From assembly GCA_964458255.1 (NCBI GenBank), contig CAYWHY010000029.1, positions 1 through 21,240 on the forward strand: a DNA stretch of 21,240 nt, in the 5' to 3' direction. Source of the stretch: Suilimivivens sp964458255. Lineage in GTDB: Bacteria > Bacillota > Clostridia > Lachnospirales > Lachnospiraceae. The notes under the pieces are model-generated. The model saw only the letters and a program-made list of their open reading frames with translations. It was not told where the DNA came from and made no database searches. Position numbers and translations under genes: made by a program. Every line of letters begins with the position of its first letter. Position 1 is the first letter of the stretch. Shown here one piece after another: positions 1 to 7,040 of this stretch.

Positions 1-247
1 ACTGGGGAGCTCTTGTTGAACCCTGTCTTGCATGACCGGTTCCTTTCTGTCTCCAGGGTTTTCTTCCACCGCCGGAAACTTCAGAACGTGTCTTTGCCTT
101 CTGCGTTCCCTGACGTTTGTTTGCAAGCTGCTGCACAACTGCCATGTGTAACAGGTGTTCATTTACTTCCACACCAAATACCGCATCGTTTAATTCGATT
201 GTACCAACTTCCTTGCCTTCCATATTATAAAGAGATACGTTTGCCAT
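1..247 (-). CDS. rplD: 50S ribosomal protein L4 (partial, N-terminal part)
   Basis: This is the first 82 codons of ribosomal protein L4 (uL4), a 23S rRNA-binding large-subunit protein; the rest lies beyond the window start. The protein starts MANVSLYNMEGKEVGTIELN and contains the L4 loop region with KRQGTQKAKTRSEVSGGG and GTGHARQGSTRAP, which is diagnostic. The ATG at 247 is preceded by an AAAGGAGG ribosome binding site. It follows rplC after 32 bp on the same strand, so the order rpsJ-rplC-rplD is the canonical S10 operon. In gamma-proteobacteria L4 represses this operon by binding the leader RNA; whether that holds here is unknown. Confidence 0.97.
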   Translation of the reverse strand, partial: MANVSLYNMEGKEVGTIELNDAVFGVEVNEHLLHMAVVQQLANKRQGTQKAKTRSEVSGGGRKPWRQKGTGHARQGSTRAPQ

Positions 248-279
248 CTGAATGGTCCTCCTTTCATTGTTTAGACTGA

Positions 280-963
280 CTATTGAGCAGCCTTTACAGT
301 TTCTTTGATTGTCACTAAGGCTTTCTTAGGTCCGGGCACTGCACCCTTTACAAGAAGCAGGTTGTTTTCCGCATCAACTCTTACTACTTCAAGATTCTGC
401 ACAGTAACCTTTACACAGCCCATATGACCGGGCATTCCTTTGCCTTTGAACACACGGCTCGGTGAAGAGCAGGCACCGTTGGAACCCTGATGGCGATGGA
501 ATTTGGAACCATGTGCCATGGGACCTCTGTGCTGTCCGTGTCTCTTGATTGCGCCCTGGAATCCTTTTCCTTTGGAAATGGCAGATGCGTCAACCTTATC
601 TCCGGCTTCAAACATATCAGCTTTAATCTCACTTCCAAGTGCATATTCTTCAGCGTTTTCAAACTTGAATTCTCTCACAAATCTCTTGCAGGAAACTCCT
701 GCTTTTTCAAAATGTCCTTTCAGAGCTTTGTTAACGCCGTGTCTGTGGATTACTTCTTTCTTACCGCTCTTGTCTTTGTTGACAATTTTTTCTTTCTTAT
801 CCACGAAACCAACCTGTACTGCACTGTAACCATCATTTTCGACTGTCTTAACCTGTGTAACAACACAAGGACCGGCCTGAAGTACGGTTACAGGAACTAA
901 GGTTCCGTCTTCATTGAAGATTTGAGTCATTCCGACTTTAGTAGCTAAAATAGCTTTTTTCAT
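280..963 (-). CDS. rplC: 50S ribosomal protein L3
   Basis: Complete ribosomal protein L3 (uL3), 227 residues, an early-assembly 23S rRNA-binding protein of the large subunit. It starts MKKAILATKVGMTQIF, the universal L3 N-terminus, and carries the conserved KGKGFQGAIKRH, HRHQGSNGACSSP and KGMPGHMG segments of the loop that reaches the peptidyl-transferase centre. The frame is open upstream to 1035, but I choose the ATG at 963. It has a GGAGGT site at 971-976 and gives the standard L3 start, whereas the upstream ATG has no ribosome binding site. It lies 114 bp downstream of rpsJ in the S10 operon; that spacer holds a small CGAGC/GCTCG hairpin near 1030 but no terminator. Confidence 0.98.
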   Translation of the reverse strand: MKKAILATKVGMTQIFNEDGTLVPVTVLQAGPCVVTQVKTVENDGYSAVQVGFVDKKEKIVNKDKSGKKEVIHRHGVNKALKGHFEKAGVSCKRFVREFKFENAEEYALGSEIKADMFEAGDKVDASAISKGKGFQGAIKRHGQHRGPMAHGSKFHRHQGSNGACSSPSRVFKGKGMPGHMGCVKVTVQNLEVVRVDAENNLLLVKGAVPGPKKALVTIKETVKAAQ

Positions 964-1077
964 TTCTTTTACCTCCATTTTTTCTACAGCGGGCCGCGAT
1001 TGGGCCATTCTAGTGTAGGTGGTCATCACGAGCATTGCTCGCTTTTGAGCTTTTTCTGTTACATCTTGAAGAATTTT

Positions 1078-1395
1078 TTATTTATTCTTCATTTTAATAT
1101 CAATGTACACACCTGCGGGCATTTCCAATCTCTGCAAAGCATCTACAGTTTTTGGGGTAGGTGTGATGATATCGATCAGTCTTTTGTGAGTTCTCTGTTC
1201 AAACTGCTCTCTGGAATCTTTGTATTTGTGAACCGCTCTTAAAATAGTAACAACTTCCTTTTTAGTAGGAAGGGGTACCGGTCCGCTTACCTGTGCTCCA
1301 TTCTTCTTAACTGTTTCGATAATTTTCTTGGCAGATGCATCCACTAACTGATGATCATAAGCCTTGAGTGTGATTCTCATTACTTGACTTGCCAT
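1078..1395 (-). CDS. rpsJ: 30S ribosomal protein S10
   Basis: Complete ribosomal protein S10 (uS10), 105 residues, a small-subunit head protein that also acts as NusE in transcription antitermination. Family motifs seen are MRITLKAYDHQLVD, ETVKKNGAQVSGPVPLPT, the HKYKDSREQFEQRTHKRLID loop and the C-terminal PAGVYIDIKM. The ATG at 1395 follows an AAAAGGAGGCGAC ribosome binding site at about 1403-1415, which fixes the start. The protein normally begins MRI or MAxxxMRI, so the MASQVMRI start fits. It is the first gene of the S10 operon and has a long structured leader upstream (1396-1700). Confidence 0.98.
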   Translation of the reverse strand: MASQVMRITLKAYDHQLVDASAKKIIETVKKNGAQVSGPVPLPTKKEVVTILRAVHKYKDSREQFEQRTHKRLIDIITPTPKTVDALQRLEMPAGVYIDIKMKNK

Positions 1396-1700
1396 AAAAA
1401 AAGTCGCCTCCTTTTCGCACTTTTAAAATATTTCCAAGTACGACAAGCGGTGACTGTACACTCTTCCGTGTGTGTCCTGCCTCTTTCCACAAAAATTGCG
1501 GACTTCTCCGCAACTGCTTCAAAAAGCATTCTTAACACACGTGTTTCTACTTTTTGTAGACATATGTTTGTACAGTGACTTGCCGTCAGGTTCTTTGGTT
1601 TGGCTAAAAGCCTCACCTCTTGACATTCGCTCCACGGAAAACCTGCAATACCTCTCAGTCTTGCAGCAACCTCACGCTTCACAGCTATCATGCCACAGCA
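1396..1700 (-). promoter_or_regulatory. S10 operon 5' leader RNA, probably autoregulatory
   Basis: This stretch of about 300 nt has no gene and separates the S10 promoter from rpsJ. On the minus strand it can form several helices. The 1569-1586 segment pairs with 1440-1460 (8 bp, one mismatch, 2 bp, a 3-nt bulge, 7 bp including one G-U). Inside that helix are a TCTAC/GTAGA hairpin (1546-1560), a 7-bp CGTGTGT/ACACACG helix (1535-1541 with 1467-1473), a GCTT/AAGC hairpin (1516-1527) and a terminator-like hairpin (1491-1513). Upstream, CTGCAA/TTGCAG (1643-1648, 1661-1666) and CAGGTT/AACCTG (1587-1592, 1640-1645) share bases, so they are mutually exclusive. The minus strand is open over most of this stretch, but without a ribosome binding site or family resemblance. 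The ligand (perhaps an operon protein) is inferred only. Confidence 0.65.
1491..1513 (-). terminator. Terminator-like hairpin in the S10 leader (possible attenuator)
   Basis: On the minus strand TTGCGGA (1513-1507), loop GAAG, TCCGCAA (1502-1496) forms a perfect 7-bp stem followed at once by five U (1495-1491). This has the shape of an intrinsic terminator. It lies about 95 nt upstream of the rpsJ start, inside the leader, so it would have to be read through for operon expression. The U run is short, so it may instead be one helix of the folded leader. Confidence 0.55.
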
Positions 1701-1706
1701 ATGACT

Positions 1707-1735
1707 AGTATACATGATGTTTTCTATTTATGCAA
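1707..1735 (-). promoter_or_regulatory. S10 operon promoter
   Basis: Minus-strand -35 TTGCAT (1735-1730), 17-bp spacer, -10 TATACT (1712-1707), with an A/T tract at 1739-1763 in UP-element position. The predicted start is near 1700. The match to the sigma-A consensus and the position upstream of a ribosomal-protein leader make it likely to be the main promoter of the operon. Confidence 0.75.
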
Positions 1736-1773
1736 GTAGTTTTTTAAATTTTTATAATTTTTTTGAATACGCA

Positions 1774-2277
1774 TTAATGTTCCACTACTTTCGGCAGGAT
1801 TTCATCAATATCCATGTAATAATATTTAAAGCTGTCCCCGTCCACATAAACCTTAACCATATTGTCTTTCAACAACGCATCAGGATTAAAAAATAAATTT
1901 CTGCTTTTAAATATATGGATGTTGCCATACATATCCCGATATCTGCCTATTACCCTATATGGATATCTCCCGTTCAATGTAATATTATAGTTTCTTCGTA
2001 TTTCCGAAACTTCCGCCATGATACAATTTCCCTCACGAAGCAGACGATTGCTGCGATTGATTTGTCTGACCAGCATCATCAGACAGATCAGACCTATCAC
2101 CAAAAACAAAAGACCTATACCTCCAAATACAGCCAAAAAAATCCATACCGTTTCCTCCCGGTTTCTCAAAGTGACATATGATGTGATTCCCGTCACAAGA
2201 AAACAAACTCCCAGCAACGTAAAAATAATTCCGATAATCACAAGTGCATTCATCCCGATTTTTGCTTTCTTCTCCAC
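1774..2277 (-). CDS. Hypothetical two-TM membrane protein (DUF3592-like layout)
   Basis: A 167-residue protein with two hydrophobic segments near residues 10-35 and 43-70, then a positively charged stretch (RQINRSNRLLREG) and a soluble C-terminal domain of about 95 residues rich in beta-type sequence, including RYPYRVIGRYRD and VKVYVDGDSFKYYYMDIDEILP. Two TMs followed by a small beta domain resemble DUF3592-type proteins, but I cannot assign a function. It starts with GTG at 2277, behind an AAAGGTG ribosome binding site with 7-nt spacing; there is no better ATG. It has its own promoter (2305-2333) and ends 39 bp before the S10 -35 box with no obvious terminator between, so some transcripts may run into the S10 operon. 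Confidence 0.8.
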   Translation of the reverse strand: MEKKAKIGMNALVIIGIIFTLLGVCFLVTGITSYVTLRNREETVWIFLAVFGGIGLLFLVIGLICLMMLVRQINRSNRLLREGNCIMAEVSEIRRNYNITLNGRYPYRVIGRYRDMYGNIHIFKSRNLFFNPDALLKDNMVKVYVDGDSFKYYYMDIDEILPKVVEH

Positions 2278-2304
2278 AAATATTCACCTTTCCTTTTTTT
2301 TAAA

Positions 2305-2333
2305 ATAATACAGGCCTCCTTATTTCCCGTCAA
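2305..2333 (-). promoter_or_regulatory. Promoter of the small membrane protein gene
   Basis: Minus-strand -35 TTGACG (2333-2328), 17-bp spacer, -10 TATTAT (2310-2305), 28 bp upstream of the GTG start. It is arranged back to back with the DUF1015 promoter 15 bp away. Confidence 0.7.
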
Positions 2334-2348
2334 CCAAAACATTTCAAA

Positions 2349-2377
2349 TTGACACCTTTCTTCAAGATACGTATAAT
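2349..2377 (+). promoter_or_regulatory. Consensus promoter of the DUF1015 gene
   Basis: TTGACA (2349-2354), 17-bp spacer, TATAAT (2372-2377): a perfect match to the sigma-A consensus at both boxes and in spacing. It lies 40 bp upstream of the ATG. Such a perfect promoter suggests high, unregulated expression. Confidence 0.85.
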
Positions 2378-2417
2378 TTAACATAAATCAAATTATTACA
2401 ACGGAGGAATAATTATT

Positions 2418-3656
2418 ATGCCTAAAGTAACCCCCTTTAAAAGCATCCGTCCAAACCCGGCACTGGTAAGCCGTATTGCCGCGCTTCCCTATGATGTATA
2501 CAACCGCAAGGAAGCTTCGGAAATTGTAAAAAAGGAGCCCTTATCCTTCCTTGCTATCGACAGAGCCGAAACACAGTTTCCGGATGATGTAAGTACTTAT
2601 GATGAGCGTGTCTATGCCAAAGCAAAAGAACTGCTGGATGACGGTATGGTGCGAGGCAACTATATAATGGAAGAGACAGAATGCTACTATATCTATGAGC
2701 TTACTATGGATGGCCGCTCACAGACCGGTATCGTTGCCTGCTCCGATATTGATGATTATCAGAACCGGATTATCAAAAAACATGAAAATACAAGGGAAGA
2801 AAAAGAAATTGACCGTATCCGTCATGTTGATACCACAAATGCCCATACAGGTCCGATTTTCCTGGCGTATCGTTCCGTCCCCGCTATTAACGAAATCGTT
2901 TCCTCCGAAAAAAAGAAAGCACCTCTTTATGATTTTACCTCCGACGACGGTATTACTCACAAAGCATGGTGCATTTCTGACAGGGAAACCATCTTAAGGC
3001 TTCTTTCCTTATTTGCAGAAGTTCCCTGTACCTACATTGCCGACGGACATCACAGATGTGCATCTGCTGTAAAGGTAGGTCTGATGCGTCGGGAAAAGAA
3101 CCCCCATCATACCGGAGATGAAGAATATAACCGTTTCCTTTCCGTGCTGTTTCCTGATGATCAGCTTGCCATTCTTCCTTACAACAGGGTTGTAAAGGAT
3201 TTGAACGGCTTTACAAAAGAAAATTTTCTTACCACTGTAGAAAAAGCAGGCTTTCAGATAACATTAGAAAAGGCTCCCGTTTCTCCAAAAGAAAAAGGAA
3301 CCTTTGGTATGTATCTTGATGGCAACTGGTACCTGCTTACAGCAGATGCTTCCCTGCTCAGCACCGATCCGGTAGAAGGTCTGGATGTTTCTGTTTTGCA
3401 GAATTACCTGCTCAGGCCCATATTGGGAATTGAAGACCCAAGAACCGATAACCGTATTGATTTTGTGGGTGGTATCAGAGGACTTGCAGAACTGGAAAAA
3501 CGTGTGTCCGAGGATATGATGGTGGCATTTTCTATGTATCCTACTTCCATCACGGAACTCCTCAGCGTAGCGGACGCCGGTTTGCTGATGCCTCCCAAAT
3601 CCACCTGGTTTGAACCCAAATTAAGAAGCGGCTTATTTATTCACAGCCTTAAATAA
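2418..3656 (+). CDS. DUF1015 family protein
   Basis: A 412-residue protein of the DUF1015 (COG4198) family, whose biochemical role is not firmly established. Recognisable family segments are the N-terminal PFKSIRPNPALVSRIAALPYD, the central KHENTREEKEIDR and the ADGHHRCASA motif near residue 208, followed by LFPDDQLAILPYNRVVKDL. The ATG at 2418 is preceded by a GGAGG site (2403-2407). In related clostridia this family is often found beside serine or phosphoglycerate metabolism genes, but no such neighbour is visible here. It is a single-gene unit with a consensus promoter. Its last 24 bp overlap the end of convergent proB, with no separate terminator for either gene. The length is usual for the family and no key region seems to be missing. 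Confidence 0.9.
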   Translation: MPKVTPFKSIRPNPALVSRIAALPYDVYNRKEASEIVKKEPLSFLAIDRAETQFPDDVSTYDERVYAKAKELLDDGMVRGNYIMEETECYYIYELTMDGRSQTGIVACSDIDDYQNRIIKKHENTREEKEIDRIRHVDTTNAHTGPIFLAYRSVPAINEIVSSEKKKAPLYDFTSDDGITHKAWCISDRETILRLLSLFAEVPCTYIADGHHRCASAVKVGLMRREKNPHHTGDEEYNRFLSVLFPDDQLAILPYNRVVKDLNGFTKENFLTTVEKAGFQITLEKAPVSPKEKGTFGMYLDGNWYLLTADASLLSTDPVEGLDVSVLQNYLLRPILGIEDPRTDNRIDFVGGIRGLAELEKRVSEDMMVAFSMYPTSITELLSVADAGLLMPPKSTWFEPKLRSGLFIHSLK

Positions 3657-4442
3657 GGTTCCCACCTGTTCACCTTTTACAATTTTTGTAATGTTGTGGA
3701 TATCGTCTCCGTTAGCTATAACCATATCCACACCTGCTTCAATTGCAATTTTTGCTGCGGCGATTTTGGTGGTCATGCCACCTGTTCCGAAAGTAGTTTC
3801 TGCTCCTTTTGCCATGGCCTCCAGGTCGCCGTCTATATTTTCCACATACGCAATAAATTTCGCTTTTTTATTGTTTCTGGGGTCATCCGTATATAACCCG
3901 TCAATATCGGAAAGCAAAATCAACAAATCAGCATTTACAAGTTCTGCTACATTGGCAGAAAGTGTATCGTTATCTCCGAAAATATCATCACGGATCTGGT
4001 CGGTAGAAATCGGGTCATTTTCATTCACAATTGGAATTACTCCCATATTAAAAAGTTCCTGAAATGTATTTTCAGCATTTCCTCTGCTGATTTCATTTGT
4101 CATAATCCTTTTGGTAATCAAAATCTGAGCAATGGTCTGATTGTATTCTGCAAACAGTTTCTGATAAATCATCATAAGCCGGGCCTGCCCCACTGCAGCA
4201 CAAGCCTGTTTTTCAGACAATGTCCTGGGTCTGCCCTTAATGCCAAGGGCTTTTCTTCCCGCACCTACGGCTCCCGAAGAAACAATTACCACTTCTTTAT
4301 TCTGATTGTGCAAATCAGTTACCACACGTACAAATCTCTCAAGCTTGTCCAAATTCAGATTTCCTGTCTCCATATGGGTAATGGTGGAAGTACCGATTTT
4401 GACAACAATCCTTTTTTTATCCTGCAAAAATGTTCTATTCAC
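3633..4442 (-). CDS. proB: Glutamate 5-kinase (gamma-glutamyl kinase)
   Basis: This enzyme phosphorylates L-glutamate with ATP to gamma-glutamyl phosphate, the first step of proline synthesis. The 269-residue protein is an amino-acid kinase fold: RIVVKIGTSTI near residues 11-21, VIVSSGAVGAGRKALG near 53, NENDPIS near 148, LLSDIDGLYTDDPR near 185 and GTGGMTTKIAAAKIA near 225. The C-terminal PUA domain of the E. coli-type enzyme (about 367 residues) is absent, which is common in short ProB forms. It starts with GTG at 4442 behind AAAGGA. proA is not adjacent in the window, so the usual proBA pair is split. The short leader (about 40 nt) leaves no room for a proline T-box. The 3' end overlaps the convergent DUF1015 gene by 24 bp. 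Confidence 0.95.
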   Translation of the reverse strand: MNRTFLQDKKRIVVKIGTSTITHMETGNLNLDKLERFVRVVTDLHNQNKEVVIVSSGAVGAGRKALGIKGRPRTLSEKQACAAVGQARLMMIYQKLFAEYNQTIAQILITKRIMTNEISRGNAENTFQELFNMGVIPIVNENDPISTDQIRDDIFGDNDTLSANVAELVNADLLILLSDIDGLYTDDPRNNKKAKFIAYVENIDGDLEAMAKGAETTFGTGGMTTKIAAAKIAIEAGVDMVIANGDDIHNITKIVKGEQVGTLFKAVNK

Positions 4443-4488
4443 GTCTTTTTTCCTTTGCCTTTACATTTTTTTGAACAACACCTCTATG

Positions 4489-4517
4489 ATACTAGCAGAG
4501 TTTTCCTCAAAAAGCAA
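4489..4517 (-). promoter_or_regulatory. proB promoter with extended -10
   Basis: Minus-strand -35 TTGCTT (4517-4512), 17-bp spacer ending in TGC, -10 TAGTAT (4494-4489). The TGn just before the -10 box makes it an extended -10 promoter. It sits just downstream of the stop codon of the upstream gene, giving a leader of about 40 nt. Confidence 0.65.
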
Positions 4518-4533
4518 GTTTCGCACTGATGCA

Positions 4534-5958
4534 TTACGGTAAATCCATATACGTAAGGAAATCATTTTGAAATTCCTCTCGTCCGGCGAGTTCCACATGA
4601 CAGATTTGCTCTGCTGCCCGTTCCATTTTTTCTGTCACTTCCGCAGAAAGTAATGCCATCGCAGCTCCTACCCCAGCCCCGTTACCGATTGAGATAATCT
4701 TTTTTCTTTCTGTCTCCGGCAGAAGACCGGATAAAACAGCACTTTCCGGTTGCATATAATTTCCGAAAGCACCTGCTAAGTACAGGCAACTGATATCCTC
4801 TCCGGCAATTCCTGCTTTCTTTAACAGAATTTCAATTGCCGCACGAATGGCTCCCTTTGCAAGCTGCAACTGCCTGATATCCTTATCCGTTATATACACG
4901 GGATATTCTTTGTCTGTAAGCAGAAACCTGTTTCCCCCTTTCCACTCATCAATTCTTTGACAGATACGTTCTTTCACACCTGCCATTGCTGCCTCTTTTC
5001 GTGTTCTCATGTAACCGCTTTTATCAATTACGCCAAGTTTACATAACAATGTTAATGTATCAAGTAGTGCCGAACCACAAATTCCCTTCGGTTCACATCC
5101 GCCTATCACATCGCAGTAGATATCCTCTCTGGGAAATTTCCCTGCAATCCGTACTCTTGAAACAGCCCCCGGAAGCGCCGGCATTCCCTGAGATGCGGCC
5201 GCACCCTCTAAGGCAGGTCCTGCTGCTGCAGAGCAGGCATATACCCTGCTTTTTCCTATTAGTATGATTTCACCGTTAGTTCCTATATCCACCGCCAGAA
5301 TATTTTTCCTTTTATCAATTTCCGATACATACGTATAAACAGACAATGCATCTGCACCCACATATCCTTCTATAGCTGGAAGAATCAAAATTTGTGCATC
5401 CTCCAGCCCCGCAAATCCAAGTTCATATCCTCTCTTGCGGATACAACCCTGATATTCCTTTTGAAAAGGTGCACTGGCAAGTCCGCTTACCGAAACTCCT
5501 GCCACGATTTCACACATGGCTGTATTTCCCACCACCGTAACTTTTGTAATCTTTTTCAAAGAAAATGCATCATTTCCGGCACTTTGTTTCATGATATCAA
5601 TCATTTTTTTTGCCAGATTATCCATTGCTTCTACCGTCAGTTGTTGTAGCTTCTTTTTATTTGCCTCTTCCCTGACACAATAGGTAATCCTGCTGACCAC
5701 ATCACTGCCGCAGAATCTCTGCGGATTCGCACAGCTTTTACCTAATAGCCGGTCTCCTGTCTGTAAATCCCACAAAGACGCAGCGATGGTAGTAGTTCCT
5801 ACATCAAAAGCAATACCATACCCACTCTCTTTTATCATAGTAAACTCTTTGGGAAGGAAACCTTCGTTCTCTTTATTGGTCTTTATTTTTCCTTCAGGAA
5901 ACAGAATACACCCATCGCAGGTCGTCTTCATGCATCCGGCACACTTCTTTGCTTTCAC
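4534..5958 (-). CDS. ASKHA-fold corrinoid-activator-like protein (COG3894/DUF4445) with N-terminal 4-Cys motif
   Basis: A 474-residue protein of the ASKHA ATPase family related to RamA/RACE proteins, which use ATP to help return inactive Co(II) corrinoid to Co(I) in methyltransferases. Nucleotide-binding signatures are FDVGTTTIAASLWD near residue 51 and VDIGTNGEIILIG near 223; the family segments LPAIEGYVGADALS, ACSAAAGPALEGA and LAGAFGNYM near the C-terminus are present. Known activators carry an N-terminal 2Fe-2S ferredoxin domain. Here there is only a short C6-x2-C9-x4-C14-x2-C17 motif, possibly a small Fe-S or metal site. It starts with GTG at 5958 behind GGAGGATATCCC. No corrinoid protein or methyltransferase partner lies beside it in the window, so the substrate is unknown (a cobalamin-dependent methionine synthase elsewhere is one possibility). 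Confidence 0.82.
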   Translation of the reverse strand: MKAKKCAGCMKTTCDGCILFPEGKIKTNKENEGFLPKEFTMIKESGYGIAFDVGTTTIAASLWDLQTGDRLLGKSCANPQRFCGSDVVSRITYCVREEANKKKLQQLTVEAMDNLAKKMIDIMKQSAGNDAFSLKKITKVTVVGNTAMCEIVAGVSVSGLASAPFQKEYQGCIRKRGYELGFAGLEDAQILILPAIEGYVGADALSVYTYVSEIDKRKNILAVDIGTNGEIILIGKSRVYACSAAAGPALEGAAASQGMPALPGAVSRVRIAGKFPREDIYCDVIGGCEPKGICGSALLDTLTLLCKLGVIDKSGYMRTRKEAAMAGVKERICQRIDEWKGGNRFLLTDKEYPVYITDKDIRQLQLAKGAIRAAIEILLKKAGIAGEDISCLYLAGAFGNYMQPESAVLSGLLPETERKKIISIGNGAGVGAAMALLSAEVTEKMERAAEQICHVELAGREEFQNDFLTYMDLP

Positions 5959-5983
5959 GGGATATCCTCCTTAATTCCCTTTT

Positions 5984-6012
5984 AGCATACCACAATTTCC
6001 TTGCTTTTTTAA
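5984..6012 (-). promoter_or_regulatory. Possible promoter of the corrinoid-activator-like gene
   Basis: Minus-strand -10 TATGCT (5989-5984) preceded by TGG, giving an extended -10, with a weak -35 TTAAAA (6012-6007) at 17 bp. It lies about 25 bp upstream of the GTG start. The -35 match is poor. Confidence 0.4.
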
Positions 6013-6090
6013 CTGATTTTCTCTATTATCTATATTGATAAGGAAATACCGGCAGGCTTTGTGCTGCCTTATATAATATAGAAAGGATTC

Positions 6091-6966
6091 ATGATTATGT
6101 GGATAGCTGATAATTGGAAAGATTATGAAATAATCGATACCTCCTGTGGAGAGAAACTGGAGCGTTGGGGAAAATATCTCTTGGTTCGTCCCGATCCCCA
6201 GGTTATCTGGAATACCGAAAAGAAACAACCGGGTTGGAAAAACATGAACGGTCATTACCACCGCAGTTCTAAGGGCGGCGGTGAATGGGAATTCTTCAAC
6301 CTGCCCGAAGAATGGAGCATACACTATAGAGACATGACCTTCAACTTAAAGCCCTTCAGTTTTAAACATACCGGTCTTTTTCCCGAGCAGGCTACCAACT
6401 GGGACTGGTGTTTTGATATTATCCAAAAAGCAAAACGCCCTGTCAGGGTTTTGAATCTGTTTGCTTACACCGGCGGTGCTACTTTATCTGCTGCCAAAGC
6501 CGGAGCCTCTGTGACTCATGTAGATGCCTCCAAAGGCATGGTGAACTGGGCAAAAGAAAACGCTGCCTCGTCCGGACTTTCGGATGCACCAATCCGATGG
6601 CTTGTAGATGACTGCGTAAAATTCGTAGAAAGAGAAATACGCCGTGGAAATACCTATGATGGAATTATTATGGACCCACCCTCTTACGGCAGAGGTCCTA
6701 AAGGAGAAATCTGGAAAATAGAAGAAAACATTTATCCATTTATCAGACTGACCACAAAGCTTCTTTCCCATGATGCCCTGTTCTTCCTGATTAATTCCTA
6801 CACAACCGGTTTACAACCCGCTGTCCTTTCTTATATGCTTCATACTACAGTTGTAAAAAAATTGGGTGGAATAGTGGATGCTTCCGAAATCGGGCTTCCC
6901 GTTTCCTCTAACGGACTGATACTCCCCTGCGGTGCTTCCGGCCGTTGGAGCAGCAATGCAAAATAA
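6091..6966 (+). CDS. Class I SAM-dependent methyltransferase, RlmI-like (COG1092)
   Basis: A 291-residue Rossmann-fold methyltransferase of the RlmI type, whose characterised members make m5C on 23S rRNA; the exact target here is inferred. The SAM-binding motif I is VLNLFAYTGGATLSAAKAGA starting near residue 120, followed by VDASKGMVNWAKENA near 144 and the catalytic-loop motif DPPSYGRGPKG at 195-205. E. coli RlmI has an N-terminal PUA domain and is about 396 residues, so this is a short form without it. Two ATGs are possible, 6091 and 6097. The AGAAAGGA site ends 3 nt before the first and 9 nt before the second, so 6097 is the better spaced. A TATAAT lies at 6072-6077 with no good -35. It is divergent from the upstream gene and 74 bp ahead of trpS. 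Confidence 0.85.
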   Translation: MIMWIADNWKDYEIIDTSCGEKLERWGKYLLVRPDPQVIWNTEKKQPGWKNMNGHYHRSSKGGGEWEFFNLPEEWSIHYRDMTFNLKPFSFKHTGLFPEQATNWDWCFDIIQKAKRPVRVLNLFAYTGGATLSAAKAGASVTHVDASKGMVNWAKENAASSGLSDAPIRWLVDDCVKFVEREIRRGNTYDGIIMDPPSYGRGPKGEIWKIEENIYPFIRLTTKLLSHDALFFLINSYTTGLQPAVLSYMLHTTVVKKLGGIVDASEIGLPVSSNGLILPCGASGRWSSNAK

Positions 6967-7040
6967 AGCAAAGAATCTGTGGAATTTTTTGAAGAAACGT
7001 GTATAATCAATAATAGTATCATCAAAAAGGAGTTTTTATT

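Noticed and set aside
964..1035. N-terminal extension of L3 by 24 residues in the same frame
   Set aside because: The upstream ATG has no ribosome binding site, and L3 always begins at about MKKAILATKVGMTQ, where a GGAGGT site is present.
1380..1715. A 111-codon minus-strand open frame through the S10 leader
   Set aside because: It has no ribosome binding site or family resemblance, starts upstream of or at the predicted RNA start and overlaps rpsJ; it is explained by the structured leader.
7008..7040. T-box leader for trpS
   Set aside because: Only about 30 nt lie between the likely -10 and the start codon, too short for a T-box, and no T-box sequence is seen.
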